The notes under the pieces were generated by a model that was not told the DNA's origin, did no database searches, and saw nothing but the letters and a program-made list of their open reading frames with translations. The translations under genes were made by a program, and so were the position numbers. A stretch of DNA of 16,660 bases from an uncultured Muribaculaceae bacterium (GTDB lineage: Bacteria > Bacteroidota > Bacteroidia > Bacteroidales > Muribaculaceae), in NCBI GenBank assembly GCA_934663645.1, contig CAKUKR010000053.1, forward strand, positions 1 to 16,660, in the 5' to 3' direction. This document shows, piece after piece, positions 6,142-14,700 of this stretch (positions are counted from its first letter, which is position 1; every line of letters starts with the position of its first letter).

Positions 6142-7443
6142 ATGAACAATAAAATCACCCTTCCCGAACTCGTCAACCTGCTTTCAGACAAGACAGGTGT
6201 TTCCAAACGCCAGTGCGAGGCGTTCCTCAAAAGCCTGTTTGCCGCTGTCAGCGATGCTCTCATCAATCAGGACAGCGTGAAAATCAAGGATTTGGGAACA
6301 TTCAAGTTGACCGAGATAGAGGCGAGGAAAAGCGTGGATGTCAATACGGGCAACGAAATCGAAATTGCCGGTCACAACCGTGTTACATTTGTCGCTGCCA
6401 AGACGCTCGCGGCTCTCATCAACGAACCCTTTGAAGCGTTTGAGACAGTGGAACTCGCTGACAGCGTGACAGATGAGATGCTGGCTGATGCGGAGAATGA
6501 TGACGATACTCCCATTGTTGCTGATGAGCCGGCGGCTGATGCCGATGATACCCCTGCCCAACCCGAGGAGCAGGAGACCCCGGAGAATGTTGCACAGCCT
6601 GCATCTGCTGCAGATGAAGAAACCGACCTGCCCCTCGCTGAATGGACACCCGATGCGCCTGCCGGTTCTGAGCCTGATACATCTGAATCGCAGCAGCTTT
6701 CGGTTGAGGACGCGCAGACTTCATACGTCATCGAGGACGAGGATGCAGATGAAGATAAGTCGCAGCAGAAAGAGGAGGCTGTGAAAGCGGAAGAGGAATC
6801 AAGTGAGCCAGTGGCGGCAGAACCAGATGAAGATGAGGAAGAAGCCGATGCAGAGGACGCAGCGCCTGTGCGCCGGCATCGCCGTCAACGAACTTTTGGC
6901 AACGGCTTTGTAGTGGGTATTCTGACGAGTATGCTTGCCATTGTCATCGCCGGCGGCGCATGGCTGTACTTCAGCGGCTATTTCAGCGGCAGCAAAGCAC
7001 CCGAAACTGCAACAGTGGCTAAAAGCGACAGCATAGCAGCCGCACCGCAGCCGCAAGCAAAGCCCGCGATGCCCGCTGCAACTGACAGTGTCGCACAAAA
7101 CAGCGAGGCTGTAAAGCCCGCAGCCAGCGATAAGACCACAGCAAAGGAGGAGAAGGCTAAAGTGGCAGACACGAAACCGTCGGATGAGCCGGTATATGAC
7201 ACCATAACCAAGACGCGCTATCTGACCACAATGGCCAAGGAGCATTACGGCAGCTACCACCTGTGGCCGTACATATACGAGGCTAACAAGTCGCTCGGGC
7301 ATCCCGACAAGATACGCCCCGGCACGAAGGTGGTAATACCGCCGCTGTCGCGCTATGGCGTCAACCCGAAAAATCCCGATGACATCGCCAAGGCCAAGCG
7401 CAAAGGCGCAGCCATTTACGCTCGCTACGAGAAAGGTGAATAG
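6142..7443 (+). CDS. HU-domain, single-pass membrane, LysM protein
   Basis: A 433-residue chimera. Residues 1-95 form an HU/IHF-like DNA-binding domain (KIKDLGTFKLTEIEARKS, then an arm through NTGNEIEIAGHNRVTF). Residues about 96-242 are a long, very acidic, proline-rich linker. A basic patch RRHRRQR (244-250) precedes one membrane helix (about 253-277), which predicts an N-in, C-out topology. An Ala/Pro/Lys-rich spacer leads to a LysM-like domain (about 357-400: TRYLTTMAKEHYG, LWPYIYEANK, IRPGTKVVIPP), a fold that binds peptidoglycan. The protein could therefore anchor DNA or the nucleoid to the cell wall; that role is inferred from the architecture. It follows the short HU gene by 45 bp and probably shares its promoter. 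The acidic linker may mimic DNA or keep the DNA-binding domain away from the membrane. Confidence 0.88.
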   Translation: MNNKITLPELVNLLSDKTGVSKRQCEAFLKSLFAAVSDALINQDSVKIKDLGTFKLTEIEARKSVDVNTGNEIEIAGHNRVTFVAAKTLAALINEPFEAFETVELADSVTDEMLADAENDDDTPIVADEPAADADDTPAQPEEQETPENVAQPASAADEETDLPLAEWTPDAPAGSEPDTSESQQLSVEDAQTSYVIEDEDADEDKSQQKEEAVKAEEESSEPVAAEPDEDEEEADAEDAAPVRRHRRQRTFGNGFVVGILTSMLAIVIAGGAWLYFSGYFSGSKAPETATVAKSDSIAAAPQPQAKPAMPAATDSVAQNSEAVKPAASDKTTAKEEKAKVADTKPSDEPVYDTITKTRYLTTMAKEHYGSYHLWPYIYEANKSLGHPDKIRPGTKVVIPPLSRYGVNPKNPDDIAKAKRKGAAIYARYEKGE

Positions 7444-7506
7444 CGGTTGACTGCTTAAACGAATTATTCAGATAATGAGTATTAATAAATTGAGAACGTT
7501 TGCGTT

Positions 7507-8637
7507 ATGTCTTATATGAAAGCATCCGTCATAAAATGGTCTGTTGCCGCATTTGCTGCCACAGCGGCGGTATTCCCATCGGCGGCAGAAACAGTGACCC
7601 AGCCTCAGGCAAAAGCCATAGCCACGCAGTTCTTCAACGCTGTGAACGGCCAGTACATGGCAGAGCCGACAATGGTATACAACGGCCGCAAACTGACCAC
7701 CCAGCGCCTGTTTGTGCCGTTCTACGTCTACAACCATCCCTCGGGCGGATATGTGATAATATCGGCTGAGAACAAGGCATTCCCGATACTCGCATATAGC
7801 ACCAGCGGAAAGTTTGACGCCAACGCTGTAAGCGATGACACCAAGAGCATATTGACCGCCTACGCTCGCGACATTGAGCTTATCCGCTATGACGACCGCG
7901 TGCCATACGAGGCTATCGCCGCATGGAGCGACATGCCTCACTATATCGACAACCTGCTCAATGCACGTGCCGACAAATACAATGTCAAGTACACAAGCAG
8001 TGAGACGGAGGAGATGATAGCGCGGCTGGACGGCGACCCTGACAACGATGACCAGCTGTCGGAGATATATTCACCCTCGCAGTGGACGGAGATGGTTGCT
8101 GACGAACTCACGCGCAGCGGAAACGTGGCTCTCGGCTTTGACAACGGCAAGGATATATCGGCTGTCACCGTAACAGGGAGGAAAGGGGATTACGTCACCA
8201 TTAATGCCGATGTCCCTGACAATTCATATTTCCGCCTGTTTGCGACGGAATACCTGAGCGGCGGCCAGTTAGCAGTCCTCTCAAATCCGATTGGACTGCC
8301 TGATGTGCAGCTGGAGGAAATCCCGTTCCGCTTCTATGACGACTTTATAGCAGAAACCAAGGCTGCCGAACAGCAACGCCAACGAGCCATAGAAGAGGCC
8401 GGTATGGTGACAGAGCCGGTGCTGCATACTCACGGCTCGGGTTTTTACACGGTCGATTTGCCGGAGGAGGCCTTGCTTGTACGCCTGTACAACCTTGGCG
8501 GTGCAATGGTAAGGCAATACACTTACAAAAACACGACATCTCCGCATTTTGAACTCATAGCTGAGCCGACGGGCTTCTACCTTGCTCTGATAGTGTGCAA
8601 GTCTGGCAGGTCATACGGCATAAAATTAGTGCGATAA
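7507..8637 (+). CDS. Secreted Spi-domain protein with T9SS-like C-terminal domain
   Basis: A 376-residue exported protein. An N-terminal signal peptide (about 1-27, hydrophobic core WSVAAFAATAAVF, likely cleaved after PSAA) is followed by a domain at about 30-125 with the features of Spi/C10-peptidase propeptides: QAKAIATQFFNAV, then FYVYNHPSGGYVIISAENK and FPILAYSTSGKFD. Family members block streptopain-like cysteine proteases, either as inhibitors or as prodomains. No C10 catalytic domain follows. The last 70 residues (LLVRLYNLGGAMVRQYTY ... PTGFYLALIV ... GIKLVR) look like a type A sorting domain for type IX secretion, so the protein may reach the surface or exterior. No close promoter consensus was found in the 63-bp gap upstream. 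An internal ATG at 7516 is an alternative start that leaves the signal peptide intact. The inhibitor role is inferred. Confidence 0.72.
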   Translation: MSYMKASVIKWSVAAFAATAAVFPSAAETVTQPQAKAIATQFFNAVNGQYMAEPTMVYNGRKLTTQRLFVPFYVYNHPSGGYVIISAENKAFPILAYSTSGKFDANAVSDDTKSILTAYARDIELIRYDDRVPYEAIAAWSDMPHYIDNLLNARADKYNVKYTSSETEEMIARLDGDPDNDDQLSEIYSPSQWTEMVADELTRSGNVALGFDNGKDISAVTVTGRKGDYVTINADVPDNSYFRLFATEYLSGGQLAVLSNPIGLPDVQLEEIPFRFYDDFIAETKAAEQQRQRAIEEAGMVTEPVLHTHGSGFYTVDLPEEALLVRLYNLGGAMVRQYTYKNTTSPHFELIAEPTGFYLALIVCKSGRSYGIKLVR

Positions 8638-8672
8638 GCATTGAAATACTTATACCAAATCAACAAACCCAG

Positions 8673-8948
8673 ATGAAATCATTTTTCCGGACAAAAATTG
8701 CGGCAGTCCTATTGCTTGGCATTGTTGTAGCGGTCATTGTCGTAACATTCCAAATGCGCACGCACTGGTGGATGTTCTGTGACCTGTTTTTGGCATTCAT
8801 GGCAGCGTTCTGCCGCCTGATGTCATTGACCCTTGGCAAGCTAAACCCTATTGCAGGCATGAAGCTCCGTTTTGCAGCCCTTGTCTTTGGCATACTCTTT
8901 GTCATTGCGGCTGGAATTGAATACTGGCTGTACACGACTGCCGCTTAA
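8673..8948 (+). CDS. Small inner-membrane protein of unknown function
   Basis: A 91-residue protein with three likely hydrophobic spans: about 8-26 (IAAVLLLGIVVAVIVVTF), about 33-55 (WMFCDLFLAFMAAFC) and about 66-87 (FAALVFGILFVIAAGIEYWL). I do not recognise a family. The ATG at 8673 was chosen because upstream in-frame codons overlap the end of the preceding gene and encode a polar extension that does not belong to a membrane protein. It lies 35 bp after the Spi-domain gene and 41 bp before the TPR gene, so it is probably co-transcribed with them. It could be a membrane partner of the TPR protein, but nothing in the sequence proves this. Confidence 0.7.
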   Translation: MKSFFRTKIAAVLLLGIVVAVIVVTFQMRTHWWMFCDLFLAFMAAFCRLMSLTLGKLNPIAGMKLRFAALVFGILFVIAAGIEYWLYTTAA

Positions 8949-8989
8949 CCGGTAAGTCTGTGTAATGCAAGCCCCAAAACTATTCGTAT

Positions 8990-11209
8990 ATGTCTGAATC
9001 AAAAGTCCGCTCCGCATTGGCGGAAGCGAGAAAGAACATAACTCGCAACCGGCTTGGCTGCGCTATGCGGTCATTGCGTTGCTGCATGCATTTGGACAGC
9101 CGTCTGTCTTCGCTGGACACGCCGCTGCGTAGCATCGAGTCTGTCTACAAATATATGGCAGACTATATGGTAGACGGCGGCTCTGACCCTGACCGCAAGA
9201 AGTATTTTGACACAGCCCGCGACGGTCTGAACACTCTCTATGACCGCTTTTGCCGTGAACTCGAAGTGGCAGAGTCCCCAGAACTGTATTATTCCCAAGT
9301 CCGCACTCTGGGGTTGTTGAACGAGACGCTGCCAGCGGTCATCGCAAGTTACCGCAAGGTGGCCGGCGAATTGGCCTTGCTTCCTGCGGATGTTCAAAAT
9401 GCTGAAAAACAGAAGGAACGCGAGCATAAATTAAAGAATATCTTTAACTATGTGTGGACTACATTCCCCCTCGCGGCTGACGACCTGACCGAACTGGTCA
9501 GCCTCGCTACGGACGAGCAGTCGGACTTCGCTGTCCGCTCGCACATTATCGTGGCACTGTTCCTCGGCTGTGTAAAATACTATGAGCGCGGACGCATTGA
9601 GGCGATGATGGATATCTACGACCGGAGCAGCAACGTAGGTGTCAAGGCACGTGCGTTGATGTCCGCAATATTGGCTGTCTACGCACACTCCGCTCGGGTG
9701 TCTTGCGATGACGGGCTCGCCGCACGGTTCAATGCCTGGATTGACAATGCGGACAACGCAAAGCGTCTGCGCACGGTAATCATGGATATAATCCGCACAA
9801 TGGACACCGACCGCATCAACAAGTCAATGAAAGAGGATTTCATACCTGCGCTACAGAAGATGAAGCCGGAACTCGACTCGATGTTGAAAAGCGGCTCTTC
9901 ACCGACAGACATAGAGGGAAATCCCGAATGGGAGGAGCTGATGGAGAAGTCGGGCGTTGGCAAGAAGCTGCGCGAGTTCTCGGAGCTGCAGAGCGAGGGA
10001 GCGGACATGATGATGTTCGCATTCTCCAACCTCAAAGGTTTCCCGTTTTTCAACGAATTGCCTAACTGGTTTTTGCCCTTTGACGAAAACCATTCCCGGA
10101 TATTGTCGATGAAATCGGCGATTCCAGACAGCATAATGTCGTTGTTGTCAGTGCCTGGCGCGATGTGCGATTCTGACAAGTACTCATTTATGTTTTCGCT
10201 GGAGAAACTGCCGAAGGCACACCGAGATGCCATGTTCTCACAGTTGCAGCAACAGGAGGAAGTATTGCGGCATTCCATAGAGGAAGCGACGCTGTCAGCG
10301 TCAACGTCTGAAAATCTATTTGCCAATGAATCACTTCGGTACATACGCGACCTTAACCGTTTCCTTAAACTTTTCAAGTACAAGGGCCAGTTTGAAGACG
10401 TTCTCCGTCCTCCGTTCTCGGTAAACAAAATTCCGTTTATGGGAGACAAGGTAATCGATGACGCCGATACCGTGCAAATGATAGGCGAGTTTTACCTGAG
10501 ACGCAAGTACTATCCCGAGGCCGAGGCGATGTTTCGCCGGCTGGGGAAGATTGTGGGAGAGGATGCCTCGCTTCTGGAGAAACTCGGATATACATTGCAG
10601 CAGCAAGGCAAATATAATGAGGCACTTACCCAATACCGAAAGGCGGAGCTGTTCAACAGCGGCAGCCTGTGGCTCGCCAAGCGTATGGCAGGGTTGTGCC
10701 GCCGTACCGGAGCATACGAAGATGCTGTGGAGTATTACGATGCAGCACTTCTGAAGCAGCCTGACAATGAGTCGATGCTTATGGGCAAGGGCATTTCCCT
10801 CACGCTGCTGAAGCGATATGGGGAGGCACTTAAAGTGTTTTATCAGATGTTGTATGTCAACGAACACAATGCCAATGCCTTACGTTCAATAGCGTGGTGT
10901 GAATATATGCTGGGCGACTACGATAAAAGCATCAGCAGTTACTCGCGTGTCATTGACCAGTTTGCAGAGCCTGTTGATTACATCAATCAGGGTCATGCCT
11001 ACCTGTTGAGCGGCAACTACAAGAAATGCCTTGAGGTGTACCGTCAGTCGGTAAGCATGGCGAAGGATACAGTTGCCGGAATAAAGTATTTCCTGCGCAA
11101 CATCAAGGACGATTATGAACAGCTCGTGGATAAAGGCTGCGACAAAACAGCATTGGCTATAATCGTAGACAAGGTGTGCGAAGGGGCATACATTTCTCCC
11201 GAACAGTAA
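8990..11209 (+). CDS. Large TPR-containing protein of unknown function
   Basis: A 739-residue protein without a signal peptide or clear membrane segment, so probably cytoplasmic. The N-terminal two thirds (about 1-480) are mostly helical with no family that I recognise. From about 510 to 690 run several tetratricopeptide repeats: AEAMFRRLGKIV, LEKLGYTLQQQGKYNEALTQYRKA, LCRRTGAYEDAVEYYDAALLKQP, GISLTLLKRYGEALKVFYQML, AWCEYMLGDYDKSISSYSRVI and GHAYLLSGNYKKCLEVYRQSV. TPR arrays serve as protein-binding scaffolds. It starts 41 bp after a small membrane-protein gene and is followed after 75 bp by a 111-residue gene. The role is unknown; a scaffold function is the most that can be inferred. Confidence 0.85.
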   Translation: MSESKVRSALAEARKNITRNRLGCAMRSLRCCMHLDSRLSSLDTPLRSIESVYKYMADYMVDGGSDPDRKKYFDTARDGLNTLYDRFCRELEVAESPELYYSQVRTLGLLNETLPAVIASYRKVAGELALLPADVQNAEKQKEREHKLKNIFNYVWTTFPLAADDLTELVSLATDEQSDFAVRSHIIVALFLGCVKYYERGRIEAMMDIYDRSSNVGVKARALMSAILAVYAHSARVSCDDGLAARFNAWIDNADNAKRLRTVIMDIIRTMDTDRINKSMKEDFIPALQKMKPELDSMLKSGSSPTDIEGNPEWEELMEKSGVGKKLREFSELQSEGADMMMFAFSNLKGFPFFNELPNWFLPFDENHSRILSMKSAIPDSIMSLLSVPGAMCDSDKYSFMFSLEKLPKAHRDAMFSQLQQQEEVLRHSIEEATLSASTSENLFANESLRYIRDLNRFLKLFKYKGQFEDVLRPPFSVNKIPFMGDKVIDDADTVQMIGEFYLRRKYYPEAEAMFRRLGKIVGEDASLLEKLGYTLQQQGKYNEALTQYRKAELFNSGSLWLAKRMAGLCRRTGAYEDAVEYYDAALLKQPDNESMLMGKGISLTLLKRYGEALKVFYQMLYVNEHNANALRSIAWCEYMLGDYDKSISSYSRVIDQFAEPVDYINQGHAYLLSGNYKKCLEVYRQSVSMAKDTVAGIKYFLRNIKDDYEQLVDKGCDKTALAIIVDKVCEGAYISPEQ

Positions 11210-11284
11210 TGTCACTCAACTGCGCTGCTAAGCGAACCTTGTCCCCGAGTAATGTGTTTTGCCGATAAAGAAAGATAGGTCGTC

Positions 11285-11620
11285 ATGATTACTGAAACTG
11301 TCATAGATAAAATGTACAAGACCTATAGCGGTCGCCGGATGGGAGATTTGGACGCTCGTCTGACACACTATCTTGGTTTGCTGTCCGGAATACACAAAAT
11401 TCGCGTAACTGACACTGAAATTCTTGTAGACAGCCTTGAGGAAAGCAACTTTTTTCACCGCTTTCTGAAGCGTAGCATCATGGCTGTTGTCGAATTTGAC
11501 AAGTATGTGGCTTTCGTGTTCCGCACTCACATAGTTTTTTTCAACAGGGAAACCCCTGAAATCAACATCCACATACGGCGCGAGAAGAAGAAGCCGTTTT
11601 GGCAGCGGCTGTTCCGGTGA
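11285..11620 (+). CDS. Hypothetical 111-residue protein with basic C-terminal tail
   Basis: A small soluble-looking protein that I cannot assign to a family. The middle consists of predicted beta segments (IRVTDTEILVDSL, SIMAVVEFDKYVAFVFRTHIVFFN), and it ends in a strongly basic, aromatic tail (RREKKKPFWQRLFR) that could touch membrane lipid or nucleic acid. It is the last plus-strand gene, 75 bp after the TPR gene, and stops 23 bp before a strong hairpin. Coding status rests on its size, its position in line with its neighbours and normal composition. An opposite-strand open frame (11228-11743) overlaps it but runs into ileS and looks spurious. Confidence 0.65.
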   Translation: MITETVIDKMYKTYSGRRMGDLDARLTHYLGLLSGIHKIRVTDTEILVDSLEESNFFHRFLKRSIMAVVEFDKYVAFVFRTHIVFFNRETPEINIHIRREKKKPFWQRLFR

Positions 11621-11643
11621 TAGGCTTCTCGGCAATGGCAAGC

Positions 11644-11682
11644 GCAACAAGGCGCGGCTCGCAGTGAGCCGCGCCTTGTTGC
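11644..11682. terminator. Perfect 17-bp hairpin between convergent genes
   Basis: GCAACAAGGCGCGGCTC (11644-11660), a five-base loop (11661-11665) and its exact reverse complement (11666-11682) form a GC-rich hairpin. It lies 23 bp beyond the stop of the plus-strand 111-residue gene and 23 bp beyond the stop of ileS on the minus strand, the usual place for a shared bidirectional terminator. No T-run follows on either strand, so the terminator call rests on symmetry and position. Confidence 0.7.
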
Positions 11683-11705
11683 TATATGGATTGTCGTGCG
11701 CGAAA

Positions 11706-14700
11706 TCAGCTCTTGCTCTTGCGGACAATGACTTTTGCGTCAAGTCCTTCTATCTCGAGCGGCATCGCATCTGCATCGTCAAGGGTGTCAGCCAGTGTGA
11801 GCGACGAGGCGAGAACCTGCGACGAGATGTAGCTGCCGAACTCGTTGACAGCGCCTTCGATGGCAGCATCGCGGGTCAAAGTCACGTCCACCTTGTCGGT
11901 GATTTCATACTGGTTGCCCTTGCGGATGTTCTGTATGCGCTTGACGATTTCGCGTGCCATGCCCTCGTTGATGAGTTCGGGGGTGAGCGAGATGTCGAGA
12001 GCCACAGTCAGCGAGCTGTCATTGGTGACGAGCCACCCGGGGACATCCTCCGCTATGATTTCCACATCGTCGAGCTTGACGACAGGTGTGCCGTCAAGCT
12101 GTGCAAAGGTGAACTGGCCGTCAGCCTCGAGTTGCGCTATGTCTGTCTGCGGCATCTCGGAGATGGCTTTGCCCAGAGCTTTCATTATCTTGCCGTAGCG
12201 CGGGCCGAGCTTCTTGAAGTCAGCTTTCACGCGCTTCACAAGTCCGCTCTGCTCGTTGTCAACTATCTTGATTTCCTTGACGTTGACTTCCGCCTTCACG
12301 ATGTCGGCGATTGCCTCCACGTCCATGCGCTGACGCTGCGATGTTACGGGTATGAGGAGTGTCTGCAACGGCTGGCGCACCTTGATGTTGACCTTGCGGC
12401 GCAGTGCCAGCACATTTGAGGTGATATCCTGTGCCAGGTTCATGCGGCGTTCCAGGTCGGCATCGATGAGTGAAGTGTCGGCTTTCGGGAAGAGAGCAAG
12501 ATGCACCGGTGTATATTCCTTGCCCGTTACCGGAGCCATGAGGTCGCTGTACAGGCGGTCGGCATAGAACGGCGTGAACGGTGCCATGAGCAGTGCGATT
12601 GTTTTCAGGCATGAGTAAAGTGTCTGATATGCCGAGAGTTTGTCTTCGGTCATCTTGCCAGCCCAGAAACGCTTGCGGTTCAGACGTACATACCAGTTGC
12701 TGAGGTTGTCATCGACAAATGAGGATATCGCACGGGCAGCCTTGGTAGGCTCATACTCGTCCAAGTCTTTCTGAACTTCTGCTATGAGGGAGTTGAGCAG
12801 CGACAGAATCCAGCGGTCTATCTCGGGACGGCGGTCGAAGGCGACTTCCGGCTCGTTGCCGACAAATCCGTCTACATTGGCGTAAATCGCGAAGAACTTG
12901 TAGGTGTTGTAGATGGTAGCAAACAGTTTGCGTGACACTTCCTTCACACCCTCCTCGTCAAACTTGAGGTTTTCCCAGGGCGAGGAGTTCTCAATCATGT
13001 ACCAGCGCACAGGGTCAGAACCGTACTTGTCGAGGGTGACAAACGGGTCAACTGCATTACCCTTGCGCTTTGACATCTTGTCGCCGTGCTTGTCGAGTAC
13101 AAGTCCGTTGGAGATGACGGCTTTGTACGACTTGGTGTCGAACACCATGCCGGCGATAGCGTGCAGTGTGAAGAACCAGCCGCGAGTCTGATCCACGCCC
13201 TCGGCGATGAAGTCTGCCGGGTATACCTCGCCTTTGTCAAACGCCTCCTTGTTCTCAAAGGGATAATGTATCTGCGCGTAAGGCATTGCGCCAGAGTCAA
13301 ACCACACGTCGATGAGGTCGGTCTCACGCTTCATGGGTTTGCCAGACGGCGACACGAGCATGATATAGTCAGCGTACGGACGGTGAACGTCGATGTTGCT
13401 GTAGTTTTCAGCTGTGAACAGGCCCGGCACAAACCCTTTCTCCTTGAGGGGGTTTGATGCCATAACACCGGCTGTGACGGCTTTCTCAATCTCGTCATAG
13501 AGTTCCTGATACGAGCCTATGCAGATCTCTTCCGTGCCGTCCTCTGTGCGCCATATCGGCAGAGGAGTGCCCCAGTAGCGGCTGCGGGATAGGTTCCAGT
13601 CCTGAAGGTTCTCGAGCCACTTGCCGAAACGACCGGAGCCGGTAGAGGCCGGTTTCCAGAGTATCTCGTTGTTCAGTTCGATGAGGCGGTCACGTGCGGC
13701 AGTCGTGCGTATAAACCAGCTGTCGAGCGGGTAGTAGAGTACGGGCTTGTCTGTACGCCAGCAGTGCGGGTAGTTGTGTGTCTGCTTCTCGATGCGGAAA
13801 GCGTCGCCTCCTTTTTTCAGCTCCAGAGCCAGTTCGATGTTCAGGTCTTCCGCCTTTGCAGCAGCAGCCTCATCATACTTGCCGTCAGGGTTGAAACGCG
13901 GGTCGTATGCGTTCTTGACATACTGGCCGGCATGGCGGCTGTATTCATCCATGTCAACGCATTTCTCTACAAATGCAGGGGCAAGTTCGTTTGTCGGGTA
14001 ATAGCGTCCGCGCAGGTCTACCATCGGACGAGTCTCGCCACGCGGTGTCACCATGAACAGCCCTGGAACGCCGGCATCGCGTGCCACCTTGGCATCGTCA
14101 GCACCGAATGTAGGCGCGATGTGCACGATGCCCGTACCGTCGTCAATAGTTACATAATCGCCGGGGATTATTCGGAACGCCTCGTCTGACATTTCCACGA
14201 AACGGTCAGTGCCGACAGTGAACACTTTTTCGGGATGCTTCTCAGCGGCTGCGTTAACATAGCCAGCCGCGTTGATGCCGCACTTCTCTGTAGGCTTAAC
14301 CCAAGGCATCAGCTGACGGTAGCGCATGCCGACGAGGTCTGTTCCCTTGAAACGCGCCACAATGCGGTAGGGGACAACCTTGTCACCCGGCTTGAAGCTG
14401 TCGATGTCAGCTTTCTCACCCTCGGCCTTGAAATAGCTTTTGACGAGCGGCTCGGCTATCACGACGGTGATTTTGTCGCCGGTATAGGGGTTGTATGTGC
14501 GCAGGACTACATACTCGAATTTCGGGCCGACACACAGAGCAGTGTTTGAGGGAAGTGTCCATGGGGTAGTTGTCCAAGCCATGAAGCAGGGCTTGCCCCA
14601 GCCGGACATCGATTCGGGTGCATTCTCAATTTCAAACAGCACTGTCGCAGTCGTATCCTTGACGTCGCGGTAGCATCCGGGCTGGTTCAGCTCGTGGGAA

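Noticed and set aside
11664..12419. A 251-codon plus-strand frame opposite the 3' end of ileS
   Set aside because: It starts inside the terminator hairpin and lies fully antisense to ileS; composition fits a shadow frame.
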